A stretch of DNA of 64,000 nt, taken from DASQUK01 sp963756425 (lineage in GTDB: Bacteria > Actinomycetota > Acidimicrobiia > Acidimicrobiales > VFJN01). Shown one piece after another: positions 41,462 to 49,798 of this stretch. Numbering within the stretch: the stretch's first letter is position 1; the number at the start of each line of letters is the position of its first letter. The notes beneath the pieces are model-generated. The model saw nothing but the letters and a program-made list of their open reading frames with translations. It did no database searches and was not told the origin of the DNA. A program made the translations under genes and the position numbers. Location: the NCBI GenBank assembly GCA_963756425.1, contig CAVWNW010000003.1, positions 124,001 through 188,000 of the forward strand. The letters run 5' to 3'.

Positions 41462-43021
41462 CTAGATGCGCACCTCCCGCCCCTCCCAGTACCGGTCCCG
41501 GAGCAGCCGCTTGTACAGCTTGCCCGTGGGCAGCCGGGGCAGCTCCGGGGCGAAGTCGATCGACCTGGGGCACTTGACGGCCGCCAGGTGCTCGCGGCAA
41601 TAGGCGATGAGCTGGAGCTCCAGCTCGGTGCCGGCCTCGACCCCCGGGGCCGGCTGCACGACCGCCTTGACCTGCTCGCCCATGTCGTCGTCCGGCACTC
41701 CGAACACGGCGACGTCCATGACCGCCGGGTGCATCACCAGGGCGTTCTCGACCTCCTGCGGGTAGATGTTCACGCCCCCGGCGATGATCATGTACGCCCG
41801 CCGGTCGGTGAGGTACAGGTAACCGTCCTCGTCCAGGTGCCCGACGTCGCCCAACGTCGACCAGTTCGGGATCCGGGGATGGAGCGTGCCCCGGGTCTTG
41901 TCCGGGTCGTTGTGGTACTCGAAGGGCAGCCCGGTGGGGCTGTCGAAGTAGACGAGCCCCGTCTCCCCGACCGGCAGCTCCTCACCGGCCTCGTCACAGA
42001 TGTGGAGGGGCGCGCCGAGGGAGCGCCCCACCGAGCCCCGGTGATCGAGCCATTCCTCCGACCCGATGAACGTGACGCCGTTGCCCTCGGTGCCGGCGTA
42101 GTACTCCACGAGCACCGGGCCCCACCACGCGATCATCTGCTCCTTCACGGGTACCGGACAGGGTGCCGCAGCGTGGACCGCCACGCGCAGGCTGGAGAGG
42201 TCGTGGCGCCGCTCCTCCTCGGGCAGCTTGAGCATCCGCACGAACATCGTCGGCACGAACTGGCCGTGGGTCACGCGGTAGCGCTCGATCAGCGCCAGCG
42301 CCTGCGCGGCGTCGAACCGCTCCATGGCGACCACGGTCCCGCCGAGCGCCTGGACACCGGCGGAGAAGGTGAGCGGGGCCGCGTGGTACAGCGGCGCGGG
42401 CGACAGGTACACGGTGTCCTCGCCCACGCCGTACAGCGACTGGAGCAGCGGGATGAGAAGGGCGCTGCCCTCACGCGCGTGCCGGCCGGTCAGCGGGCGC
42501 TTGATCCCCTTCGGCCGGCCCGTCGTGCCCGAGCTGTAGAACATGAGGTCGCCGAGCGGTTCGTCGTCCAGCGGTGCGGCCGGGTAACGGCCGATGGCGT
42601 CGTCGTACGGCTCGTGACCGCCGGGCGCCCCCGACGTCGTGTCGACCATCAGGCGAAGCTCGATCCCGGGCGTGTCGGGCACGATGCGCTCGGCCACATC
42701 GCGACGGGCCGCGGACGTGACGAGGACGCGCGCCCGGCAGTCGTTCACGACATACGCCGCCTCGTCGGCCGTCAGGTACGAGCTCACCGGCGTCAGGTAC
42801 AGGCCCGACCGGAGCGCCGCCCAGGCGACCTCGAAGTAGCGGGGGTGGTTCTCCATGAAGATGGCGGCGTGGTCGCCGGCCCGCAGCCCCGCGTCCCAGA
42901 ACAGCCGCGCCAACTGGCACGATCGCTCGTCGAGCTCGCGGTACGTCACCACCTCGCCACTGGTGGCCATGATCAGCGCGGCCTTGTCCGGGCTCGTGGC
43001 GGCATGAACCCGCGGGTACAC
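41462..43021 (-). CDS. AMP-dependent acyl-CoA ligase (FadD4/FadD13-like style)
   Basis: This 519-residue ANL-family ligase has the ATP motif FYSSGTTGRPKGIKRPL near residue 165, EYYAGTEGNG near residue 305, TLGDVGHLDEDGYLYLTDRR and the C-terminal LPRLPTGKLYKRLLRDRY catalytic-lysine segment. It activates a carboxylic acid to its CoA ester. It is the first gene of the 29.6-43.0 kb operon, and the acyl-CoA dehydrogenases and hydratases that would process the product are encoded downstream. The GTG start at 43021 has no strong ribosome-binding site. The 117 bp upstream, shared with the divergent paralogue pair, contain the A/T-rich promoter zone. Confidence 0.92.
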   Translation of the reverse strand: MYPRVHAATSPDKAALIMATSGEVVTYRELDERSCQLARLFWDAGLRAGDHAAIFMENHPRYFEVAWAALRSGLYLTPVSSYLTADEAAYVVNDCRARVLVTSAARRDVAERIVPDTPGIELRLMVDTTSGAPGGHEPYDDAIGRYPAAPLDDEPLGDLMFYSSGTTGRPKGIKRPLTGRHAREGSALLIPLLQSLYGVGEDTVYLSPAPLYHAAPLTFSAGVQALGGTVVAMERFDAAQALALIERYRVTHGQFVPTMFVRMLKLPEEERRHDLSSLRVAVHAAAPCPVPVKEQMIAWWGPVLVEYYAGTEGNGVTFIGSEEWLDHRGSVGRSLGAPLHICDEAGEELPVGETGLVYFDSPTGLPFEYHNDPDKTRGTLHPRIPNWSTLGDVGHLDEDGYLYLTDRRAYMIIAGGVNIYPQEVENALVMHPAVMDVAVFGVPDDDMGEQVKAVVQPAPGVEAGTELELQLIAYCREHLAAVKCPRSIDFAPELPRLPTGKLYKRLLRDRYWEGREVRI

Positions 43022-43073
43022 GATCTGTCCCCCTCGCGATTTCGGATCGAGACGCTCGGATCGGGATGGTCTA

Positions 43074-43082
43074 TCTGATGTA
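43074..43082. promoter_or_regulatory. Divergent promoter zone with shared word TCTGATGTA
   Basis: The A/T-rich stretch 43069-43097 lies between the ligase operon (-) and the paralogue pair (+). It contains TCTGATGTA, which recurs (as TACATCAGA) at 53989-53997 in the promoter region of the hotdog/Ccr operon. This suggests, weakly, a common regulator. Confidence 0.3.
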
Positions 43083-43138
43083 TCTTTTGACTGTTAGGCA
43101 CCCTAGCGCGCTCGGGCCCGGGGAAGGAGACTGCGCGG

Positions 43139-43840
43139 ATGCTGTTCCTCCACGAGGTGCACCGGGTCGCGGGCGCCAAGGAGAGGGAGTTCGAGGCCGC
43201 CTTCCGGGCAGGGTGGATGGAGGCCCTGGCCGCCGACGGGGACGCCAGGCTGCTGTGGTTCCTGCACCACGCCCACGGCACCGGCCCCTCCTACCAGGTG
43301 GTGACGGTCACCGCCCTGGCCGACGGAGCCGCGTGGGAGCGCCTGGCGGCACGGGTCCAGCACGGCGACCTGCGTGAGTGGGCCCGCCAGGTCGACTCCT
43401 GCCGGCACGACATCCAAGCCCGCTTGCTGATGGCCCTCGACTTCTCGCCCCTCGACGTCGACCTCGCCGCGGTGCCCACCGACGGGCGCCGCCACGACCC
43501 CGCCCTGTACATGGAGGACACGATGTGGCCCAAGCGGGGGAAGGCCGAGGAGTACGTCGCCGCCGCCGGCGCCGTGTACACGAAGATGCTCGGATCGGAC
43601 CCTGCCCACCGACTCATCAGCATCGAGGCCGCCTACCAGACCATGCCGGGCGCCGGCCGCTACCCCGAGGTCACGCTGATGCAGAAGGTGCACGACATGT
43701 CCGGGCTCGTCCGGCTTCTGACCACGGACATGCCCGAGGCGATGGCGCGCCCGGGCAACTGGATGCACGACGCCCTGGAGTTCCGCGACCAGTGGCGGAG
43801 CAAGCTGCTGCGCACGGCGTCGTGGTCGCCGCTCAACTGA
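43139..43840 (+). CDS. Alpha/beta-barrel-like protein, first of a tandem paralogue pair
   Basis: This 233-residue protein of unassigned function opens MLFLHEVHRVAGAKEREFEAA. It shares blocks with the next gene product throughout: ALYMEDTMWP, LMQKVHDMSGLV, RDQWRSKLLRTASWSP. The HEVH opening followed by an alternating strand/helix pattern fits a duplicated ferredoxin-like (dimeric alpha/beta barrel, NIPSNAP/EthD-like) fold. AAGGAG lies nine bases before the ATG. It is divergent from the ligase that heads the large catabolic operon, so it is probably a pathway component. Catalytic residues cannot be named with confidence, though the shared HEVH and MEDT blocks are the best candidates. Confidence 0.75.
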   Translation: MLFLHEVHRVAGAKEREFEAAFRAGWMEALAADGDARLLWFLHHAHGTGPSYQVVTVTALADGAAWERLAARVQHGDLREWARQVDSCRHDIQARLLMALDFSPLDVDLAAVPTDGRRHDPALYMEDTMWPKRGKAEEYVAAAGAVYTKMLGSDPAHRLISIEAAYQTMPGAGRYPEVTLMQKVHDMSGLVRLLTTDMPEAMARPGNWMHDALEFRDQWRSKLLRTASWSPLN

Positions 43841-43863
43841 TCGCCGGGAGGGACGGGTTGGCC

Positions 43864-44571
43864 ATGCTCTTCATGCACGAGGTGCACTCGGTTGCCGGCG
43901 AGCACGAGCACGAGTTCGAGGACGCCTACCGCGACGGCTGGATGAAGCTGCTGGCGCAGGACGATGACGCCCGGCTGCTGTGGTACCTCAACCAGGCCCA
44001 CGGGAGCGGCGCGTCGTACCGGGTGGTGACGATCACCGCGATCCGCAACGGCGCCGCCTACGAGCGCCTGGCCGAGCGGCTGCGGCGGGGCGACCTCCTC
44101 GACTGGTCGCGCGCTGTCGGCGCCCTGCGCCACGAGGTCCAGGGCAAGATGCTGCTGCCGGTCTATTGGTCGCCGATCCAGGAGATCGACCTGGCGACGG
44201 TGCCGGCCGACGGCTCCGAGCACGAGCTGTCGCTGTACATGGAGGACACGGGCTGGCCGTCGGCGCCGCTCGACGACTACATCCGGTTCTGGGACGAGGA
44301 GTACTTCCGCCACATGCGCGCCATGCCGCCCGAGCACAGCATCCTGGAGATCGAGGCCTGCTTCCAGGTGGCCCACGGCACCCACTACCGGCCGGAGGCC
44401 ATGCTCATGCAGAAGGTGCTCAACTACGGGCTGCTCCTGAACCTGATCTCCGAGCCCGAGGACTACGACCCCGACGTGTGGCCGGGCCGGTACATGCACG
44501 GCGGCCTGCGCTACCGCGACCAGTGGGAGAGCCGGCTGCTCCGCACCAGCACGTGGTCACCGCGCTACTGA
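43864..44571 (+). CDS. Alpha/beta-barrel-like protein, second of a tandem paralogue pair
   Basis: This 235-residue paralogue of the preceding gene product lies 23 bp downstream and is cotranscribed. It begins MLFMHEVHSVAGEHEHEFED and ends RTSTWSPRY. Conserved blocks with the first copy are HEVH, DARLLWYLNQAHG, SLYMEDTGWP and LMQKVLNYG, spread along the chain, so the duplication covers the whole gene. The two have diverged substantially, which suggests a heterodimer or different substrates rather than a recent copy. GGGAGG precedes the ATG. The function is unknown, and the gene is convergent with the VWA gene. Confidence 0.75.
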   Translation: MLFMHEVHSVAGEHEHEFEDAYRDGWMKLLAQDDDARLLWYLNQAHGSGASYRVVTITAIRNGAAYERLAERLRRGDLLDWSRAVGALRHEVQGKMLLPVYWSPIQEIDLATVPADGSEHELSLYMEDTGWPSAPLDDYIRFWDEEYFRHMRAMPPEHSILEIEACFQVAHGTHYRPEAMLMQKVLNYGLLLNLISEPEDYDPDVWPGRYMHGGLRYRDQWESRLLRTSTWSPRY

Positions 44572-44587
44572 CGGCCGCTCGGTTGCC

Positions 44588-45919
44588 TCAGCAGCAGCGC
44601 TCGACGAAGTGCTCGAGCTGGTCCAGGTTGCGGCACTCGAACGTGTGGTGCGTGTAGGCCGCGTACTCGCTCATCAACGAGTCGCCGGTGTCCCACGACG
44701 AGACCGGCTCCGGGTTCAGCCAGTAGACCTTGCGGGCGCGACGGCGCAGCTCGGCTAGCACCCACGACTGCGAGGCGTGCTGGTTGTTGCGGGCGTCGCC
44801 GAGGACGATCAGCGTCGTTCGCGGCGTCACGTCCGCGCCCCAGCGGCGCCAGAAGTCGGTCAACGCGTGGCCGTAGTCGGAATGCCCGTCGAAGCGGGTG
44901 ATGCCGGCGGTGGTGCCCAGGGATCGAATCGCCTCGGCCACGCCCGCCCGGTCGCGCAGCTGCTCGGTCACCTCCTCGATGGCGTCGACGAAGACGAACG
45001 AGCGGACCCTGCCGAACTGACTGCTCAGCGCGTAGACGAGCTGGAGCGTGAAGCGGCTGAAGTCGGCCACCGACTGGCTCACGTCGGCGAGCACCATGAT
45101 CTCGGGCAACGACCGTCGGCGGCCCCGCATCACCGGCTCCAGTGGCACGCCCCCGTAGGCCAGCGAGCGCCGGATCGTGTGGCGGAAGTCCAGCCGGCCC
45201 GAGGCCGCGCGCCTGGTTTTCGCCAGCCGGGCGGCTAGGCGCCGGGCGAGCGGCTGGATCGCAGCCCGGATCTGGTCCAGCTCCCGGGCCGACGCCCGGC
45301 GGATCTCGAGCTGGTTCGCCAGCAGCCCCGCTGGTGCGTGGTCCCGTTCCGTGAACGACACGAGACGCCGGATCTCGGACTCGATCTCGTCGCGCAGCTG
45401 CTCGACTCGGAGCGCCACCGTGCGCCGCACGAGCTGCGCCTCGAGCGGCGTCAGGGCGCCGGCACCTTCGGGGACGGCGGCGTCGGTGGGCGTCACCACG
45501 GCGAGCGCCCGTTCGGGAAGGGTGGAGAAGTCGATGCGGCGGAGGGTGCGGAACAGGTGGTAGTGCACGCCGCCTGGAGGGGTTCCCAGGGCCGCATGCC
45601 GGCGGACCGCCTCCCGGGCGACTGCCCGCAGCACGGCACCGTCCCCCTGCGCCACCGCGCGCTCGACCCGGCGCCCGAACGCGTCGTCGGCCTGCGGATC
45701 GTGCGACTCGACGGCGAAGTAGGCGTCGAAAACGGTCTCGAAGGTGACCCACTCGGCCCGGCTCTTGGCCAGTGTGGAGCCCAACGCACGCCGGACGATC
45801 GCCCGCTCGTCGAGGGACACGGCATCGACGGCCCTCATGGCGTCGACGTGCTCGGTGATACCGACCTCCACGCCGGCGGCCCGCAGCTCCTCGACGAAGC
45901 CGCTGAGGACGTCGATCAC
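44588..45919 (-). CDS. VWA domain-containing protein (CoxE-like)
   Basis: This protein of about 443 residues has an N-terminal helical region (FVEELRAAGVEVGITEHVDAMRAV, the usual CoxE opening) and a C-terminal von Willebrand A domain with the MIDAS motif LADVSQSV (D-x-S-x-S) near residue 275, then LIVLGDARNN and a final CC. CoxE-like proteins work with MoxR-type AAA ATPases to mature or activate metalloenzymes such as CO dehydrogenases. No MoxR gene is within the window, so the partner is elsewhere. GTG 45919 has GGAGG seven bases upstream and is preferred to the longer open frame from 45991. It is divergent from the aldo/keto reductase gene. Confidence 0.9.
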   Translation of the reverse strand: MIDVLSGFVEELRAAGVEVGITEHVDAMRAVDAVSLDERAIVRRALGSTLAKSRAEWVTFETVFDAYFAVESHDPQADDAFGRRVERAVAQGDGAVLRAVAREAVRRHAALGTPPGGVHYHLFRTLRRIDFSTLPERALAVVTPTDAAVPEGAGALTPLEAQLVRRTVALRVEQLRDEIESEIRRLVSFTERDHAPAGLLANQLEIRRASARELDQIRAAIQPLARRLAARLAKTRRAASGRLDFRHTIRRSLAYGGVPLEPVMRGRRRSLPEIMVLADVSQSVADFSRFTLQLVYALSSQFGRVRSFVFVDAIEEVTEQLRDRAGVAEAIRSLGTTAGITRFDGHSDYGHALTDFWRRWGADVTPRTTLIVLGDARNNQHASQSWVLAELRRRARKVYWLNPEPVSSWDTGDSLMSEYAAYTHHTFECRNLDQLEHFVERCC

Positions 45920-46035
45920 CGGGCCACCTCCGTTCGTCGCGGTCGTTCGTCGCCGTCGTTCCTGGCGCAATTCTGGTTGCTCAACAACCACTTTGGCGCC
46001 AGGAACCTCAGAGCGCCTCCCTAGGCTCGTCGCCC

Positions 46036-47064
46036 ATGGAGCACATCCCCTCGGCCGACCGCTACCAGACCATGCCCTATCGCCGCTGCGGGCGCAGCGG
46101 GCTGATGCTGCCCCCGATCTCGCTCGGCTTGTGGCACAACTTCGGGCACGACCGCCCGTTCGAGCCCCAGCTGGAGATTTGCCGCCGGGCCTTCGACCTG
46201 GGCGTCACCCACTTCGACCTGGCCAACAACTACGGGCCGCCGTACGGCTCGGCGGAGGAGAACTTCGGCCGGATCCTGGCCACCGACTTCGCCGGCCACC
46301 GCGACGAGCTCGTGATCTCCACCAAGGCGGGCTACGACATGTGGCCGGGGCCGTACGGCGAGGGCGGCTCCCGCAAGTACCTGCTGGCGTCGCTCGACCA
46401 GTCTCTCGGGCGGATGGGCCTCGACTACGTCGACATCTTCTACTCCCACCGCTTCGATCCCGACACGCCGCTGGAGGAGACGATGTCGGCGCTGGCGACG
46501 GCGATCACCCAGGGCAAGGCGCTGTACGCCGGCATCTCGTCGTACTCCTCGGCGCGCACGGTCGAGGCTGCACAGCTGCTGGCCGACCACGGCGTGCCGC
46601 TGCTGATCCACCAGCCGTCGTACTCGATGTTCAACCGCTGGATCGAGGACGACGGCCTGCTGGACACGCTCGAGGCCGTGGGCGCCGGATGCATCGCATT
46701 CTCGCCGCTCGCCCAGGGCCTGCTCACGGATCGCTACCTGAACGGCATCCCTGCCGACTCCCGGGTCGCGACCGGTGGCGCGATGAGCCGCGACATGCTC
46801 ACCGAGGACAACCTCGCCCACGTGCGGGCGCTGGCCGAGCTGGCCGGGGAGCGCGGACAGAGCCTCGCCCAGACGGCGCTGGCCTGGGCGCTGCGTGACC
46901 CGCGGATGACGTCGCTGGTCATCGGCGCGAGCAGCGTCGCCCAGCTGGAGGCCGATCTGGCGGCGCTGGACAACCTCGCCTTCACCGATGCGGAGCTCGA
47001 CGCCATCGACAAGTACGCCACCGACGCCGACATCAACCTCTGGGAGGCGTCCAGCCGGGAGTGA
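46036..47064 (+). CDS. Aldo/keto reductase (YghZ / L-glyceraldehyde-3-phosphate reductase-like)
   Basis: This 342-residue NADPH-dependent aldo/keto reductase has the catalytic tetrad visible: Asp and Tyr in FDLANNYGPPYG, Lys in VISTKAGYDMWPG and His in IFYSHRFDPD. It ends with the nucleotide-binding ALRDPRMTSLVIGASSVAQL. The MPYRRCGRSGLMLPPISLGLW opening and the GPPYGSAEENFG loop match the YghZ/Gpr group, which reduces L-glyceraldehyde 3-phosphate and methylglyoxal. It is transcribed alone, divergent from the VWA gene, and convergent with a GNAT gene 12 bp beyond its stop. Confidence 0.92.
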   Translation: MEHIPSADRYQTMPYRRCGRSGLMLPPISLGLWHNFGHDRPFEPQLEICRRAFDLGVTHFDLANNYGPPYGSAEENFGRILATDFAGHRDELVISTKAGYDMWPGPYGEGGSRKYLLASLDQSLGRMGLDYVDIFYSHRFDPDTPLEETMSALATAITQGKALYAGISSYSSARTVEAAQLLADHGVPLLIHQPSYSMFNRWIEDDGLLDTLEAVGAGCIAFSPLAQGLLTDRYLNGIPADSRVATGGAMSRDMLTEDNLAHVRALAELAGERGQSLAQTALAWALRDPRMTSLVIGASSVAQLEADLAALDNLAFTDAELDAIDKYATDADINLWEASSRE

Positions 47065-47076
47065 CGCGGCGAGCGC

Positions 47077-47556
47077 CTAGTGACGCAGGCGTTCCAGCAC
47101 GATCTCGTCGCGGATGGGTATGCCGAAGTAGCCCACCTCGGCTATGGAGGGCTTCAGGGTCTTGCGGGCTTCGTCCACCGCCCCCGGCCGGACCTGGGCG
47201 ATGCGGAACCCACGGCGCTGGTAGAAGCGCAGGGCGTCGAGGTTGTCGTTGGTCGTCACCAGCCACAGGCGTCGTGCCTCCGAGCGGGCCTCCACCGCAT
47301 CCATCAGCCTGGTCCCGACGCCCTCGTGCTTGTCCGTGACCTCGATGTACACAACCTCGACGTCGTCGCCGACGGGTTCGTAGGCGACGATGCCGACCAG
47401 CTCGCCGTCCCGTTCGGCCACGAGCCCCGGGCAGGCGAGCGGGTCGACGAGCGAGCCGAGCCGGACCTGGAGTCGCCCCCCGAAGTTCTCGCCGAGGAGA
47501 CGCTCGGCCCACCGCCGATCGGCGTCGGTGAATGCCCGGATGGTTACCTGTCCCAT
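47077..47556 (-). CDS. GNAT family N-acetyltransferase
   Basis: This 159-residue acetyltransferase has the GNAT core YIEVTDKHEGVGTRLMDAVEA carrying the acetyl-CoA pyrophosphate loop (expected R/Q-x2-G-x-G/A, here H-E-G-V-G-T). It is followed by LWLVTTNDNLDALRFYQRRGF, the typical strand-helix before the C-terminal region. The acceptor substrate is unknown. ATG 47556 gives the usual RAFTDADRRWAERLL opening. The gene is divergent from the VOC-family gene (39-bp gap) and convergent with the aldo/keto reductase gene. Confidence 0.9.
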   Translation of the reverse strand: MGQVTIRAFTDADRRWAERLLGENFGGRLQVRLGSLVDPLACPGLVAERDGELVGIVAYEPVGDDVEVVYIEVTDKHEGVGTRLMDAVEARSEARRLWLVTTNDNLDALRFYQRRGFRIAQVRPGAVDEARKTLKPSIAEVGYFGIPIRDEIVLERLRH

Positions 47557-47595
47557 CGCCTCAGCGTTGCCACGACGCGGCAGGAGGAGCAAAGC

Positions 47596-47955
47596 ATGCG
47601 TGTGCAAGGAATCGCGTGGGCCGGTACCCGCACCGACCGGTGGACCGAGACGATCGAGATGTTCGAACGGCAGCTGGGGCTGCGCCGCAGCCACGAGCTC
47701 CCGGGCATCGCCGTGTTCACGTGCGACAACGGCGACACCGTCGAGGTCTTCACGACCGACGAGCCCGACCACCTCCACTTCAGCACCGGGCCCGTCGTCG
47801 GCTTCGCGGTGGACGACATCGAGTCGGCCCGTGCCGAGTTGGTAGCCGCGGGCATCGACGTCCTGGGGCCGGTCCAGCGCGGGGGCGGGTACGCGTGGGT
47901 GCACTTCCGGGGCACCGACGGCAACGTCTGGGAGCTCACGGCCCGTGACGCGTAG
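47596..47955 (+). CDS. VOC family (glyoxalase/bleomycin resistance-like) protein
   Basis: This 119-residue single vicinal-oxygen-chelate module pair has the opening IAWAGTRTDRWTETIEMFE, then TVEVFTTDEPDH, VVGFAVDDIESARAEL and the terminal FRGTDGNVWELTA with the metal-binding glutamate. Small VOC proteins of this size act as glyoxalases, epimerases, dioxygenases or antibiotic-binding proteins; no substrate is indicated. AGGAGG lies eight bases before the ATG. It ends 24 bp before the convergent phosphotransferase gene. Confidence 0.88.
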   Translation: MRVQGIAWAGTRTDRWTETIEMFERQLGLRRSHELPGIAVFTCDNGDTVEVFTTDEPDHLHFSTGPVVGFAVDDIESARAELVAAGIDVLGPVQRGGGYAWVHFRGTDGNVWELTARDA

Positions 47956-47979
47956 GACCCTCGTGCCGCCCACGCCGGC

Positions 47980-49002
47980 TCACGCGCCCCCGAGATAGGA
48001 GTCGTCGAGCAGCGTCGCCAGTGTCTCCATGGGCGCGCGGGTCCAGTTCTCGTCGACCTCCTGGCCTTCGTCCCACGCGGCCCGCACGGCCCGGTCCCAC
48101 GTGAGGACGCGCGCGATCTTGGCGACGCGGCACGCGACGTCGAGCGTCGCCAGCAGGTCCTCGCGCGGGGCGACGGCGCTGAAGACGTCGAGGTAGGCGT
48201 CCCGGGCGTCGGCGAACCGGGGATCGTCAAGGTCCGCGCCCAGGATGCGTTGGACGAAACCCAGGGGAACGAGCATGGCGGCGAAGGGGTGGGCCACGAC
48301 GCTGTCGCCCCAGTCGTAGAACCTCACGTCGCCGGCACCGTCGCCGAGGATGTTCCACGGATGGAGGTCGTTGTGGTCGAGGCTGGCTGGCAGGGAGGAC
48401 GCCGCCAGCCGCTCGCACCACGAGGCGATCGTCTCGCCCATGGCCGCCACCCGCAGGTGGGTCGCACGATCGGCCGCCCGGCCGTCGAGGTCGTCGCGGG
48501 TGGCGTCGAGCGCCTGCTCGAATCGCTCGCCCATCATGTGCGGCCGCATGTCCGCCACCCCCAGGGACAGCAGGCCGTCCACGTGCGGGGCGAGGTCCAG
48601 CTGCATCCGGCCGTACTCCGCCAGGGCCGCCGCCAGCGACTCCACCAGGTCGATGCCGGTCAGGCGCTCACCGAGGGGCTGGCCACCGTCGGGCAGCACC
48701 ATCCAGCCGCGCGCCGTGTCGGTGGCGATGGGGGTCAGGACCCGATCGGGCACCGTCGCCGCCAGCAGGTCGTACAGGCCGGCCTCGAACGCCGTCCCCG
48801 GCCCCGCCGCCTTCATCCACACCAGCCCGGCGTTCGTCCGCACCTTCAGGACCGTTGCCCACGGCTCCACGTGCGGCTGCTCCACGTCCCCGCGCCGCTC
48901 GATCCCCGCGCCGGCGAGCCGCTCGTCGAGCCACGACACGGCGTGGGCACGCCACTCCGGGCTCGACCACACCGCCGTGCCGTGGCCGGAAAGTGCGCTC
49001 AC
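47980..49002 (-). CDS. Aminoglycoside phosphotransferase-like kinase family protein
   Basis: This protein of about 340 residues has the APH/choline-kinase fold. The nucleotide-binding N-lobe includes VLKVRTNAGLVWMK. The C-lobe carries the catalytic Brenner-type motif SLDHNDLHPWNIL (near residue 205) and the metal-binding VRFYDWGDSVV. Family members phosphorylate small alcohols or macrolide/aminoglycoside-like compounds; true resistance function is not implied. GTG 49002 is proposed; an in-frame GTG at 49029 would add nine residues, and neither has a good ribosome-binding site. It lies downstream of the SDR gene in the 48-54 kb operon, 55 bp after its stop. Confidence 0.88.
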   Translation of the reverse strand: MSALSGHGTAVWSSPEWRAHAVSWLDERLAGAGIERRGDVEQPHVEPWATVLKVRTNAGLVWMKAAGPGTAFEAGLYDLLAATVPDRVLTPIATDTARGWMVLPDGGQPLGERLTGIDLVESLAAALAEYGRMQLDLAPHVDGLLSLGVADMRPHMMGERFEQALDATRDDLDGRAADRATHLRVAAMGETIASWCERLAASSLPASLDHNDLHPWNILGDGAGDVRFYDWGDSVVAHPFAAMLVPLGFVQRILGADLDDPRFADARDAYLDVFSAVAPREDLLATLDVACRVAKIARVLTWDRAVRAAWDEGQEVDENWTRAPMETLATLLDDSYLGGA

Positions 49003-49057
49003 GGGGCTAAGGACGCAGCCGTGCGGCACAACTCATCGGCGGCGTGCCGGGCACCGC

Positions 49058-49798
49058 TCACATCAACTGGAACCCGCCGTCGACAGTGAGGACCTCGCCG
49101 GTCATGTAGGTGGACCGGGCCAGGAACAGGGCGGAGTCCGCCACCTCGTCGGCGCTCGCAACCCGCCGCAGCGGGACACGGGCGGCCGGGCCCGAGAGGT
49201 CCCCCACCTGCGACCGGAACGCGGGCGTGTCGGTGAAGCCGGGCGACAAGGCGTTGACCCGGACGCCCCTGTCCGCCCACTCCAGGGCGAGCGTCCGCGT
49301 GAGGGCGACGACCCCGGCCCGCGCCGCCCCCGAATGCGCCATGCCGGGAAAGGGCCTTTGCCACACGCTGGCGACGACGTTCACGATGGCACCACCGACG
49401 CGGGCCAGGAGGGGGTACAGCTGGCGGCACACGAAGAAGGTGCCGGTGAGGTTCGTGTCGACGACCGCCCGCCACGCGTTGGGTGTCAGCCGCTCCGCCG
49501 GCGCATGAAACTGGCCCCCGGCCGCGTTCACCAGCACGTCGACCCGGCGCGACCAGCCGTCGATCGCCTCCCGCAGCTCGCCGAGCCGGTCCCAGTCGCG
49601 GATGTCGGCGGGGAACGCGTGCGCCACGCCGCCGGCCTCACCGATCCGTCCGGCGACGTCGGCGAGCGGCTCCGGCCGCCGGCCTACGAGCACGACGATG
49701 TTCCCGGCCGCGGCCAGGCGCGCGGCACACGCGGCCCCGATGCCCGATCCGCCGCCCGTGACGACGGCGGTCGGCGAGCCGTCCGGGACGTCCGTCAC
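49058..49798 (-). CDS. SDR family, peroxisomal trans-2-enoyl-CoA reductase (PECR)-like
   Basis: This 246-residue SDR has the cofactor motif TGGGSGIG (residues 15-22), the NAAG motif, a final VDGGFQLM, and the active-site block PGMAHSGAARAGVVALTR. Where classical SDRs have Tyr-x3-Lys, this block has Ser-x3-Arg. The same HSGAARAGV block is, from memory, typical of PECR-type enoyl-CoA reductases. An NADPH-dependent reduction of a trans-2-enoyl-CoA is therefore more likely than a 3-hydroxyacyl oxidation. The GTG at 49798 overlaps the ligase stop by four bases. The same operon encodes a crotonyl-CoA reductase-like enzyme, giving two candidate enoyl reductases. Confidence 0.9.
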   Translation of the reverse strand: MTDVPDGSPTAVVTGGGSGIGAACAARLAAAGNIVVLVGRRPEPLADVAGRIGEAGGVAHAFPADIRDWDRLGELREAIDGWSRRVDVLVNAAGGQFHAPAERLTPNAWRAVVDTNLTGTFFVCRQLYPLLARVGGAIVNVVASVWQRPFPGMAHSGAARAGVVALTRTLALEWADRGVRVNALSPGFTDTPAFRSQVGDLSGPAARVPLRRVASADEVADSALFLARSTYMTGEVLTVDGGFQLM

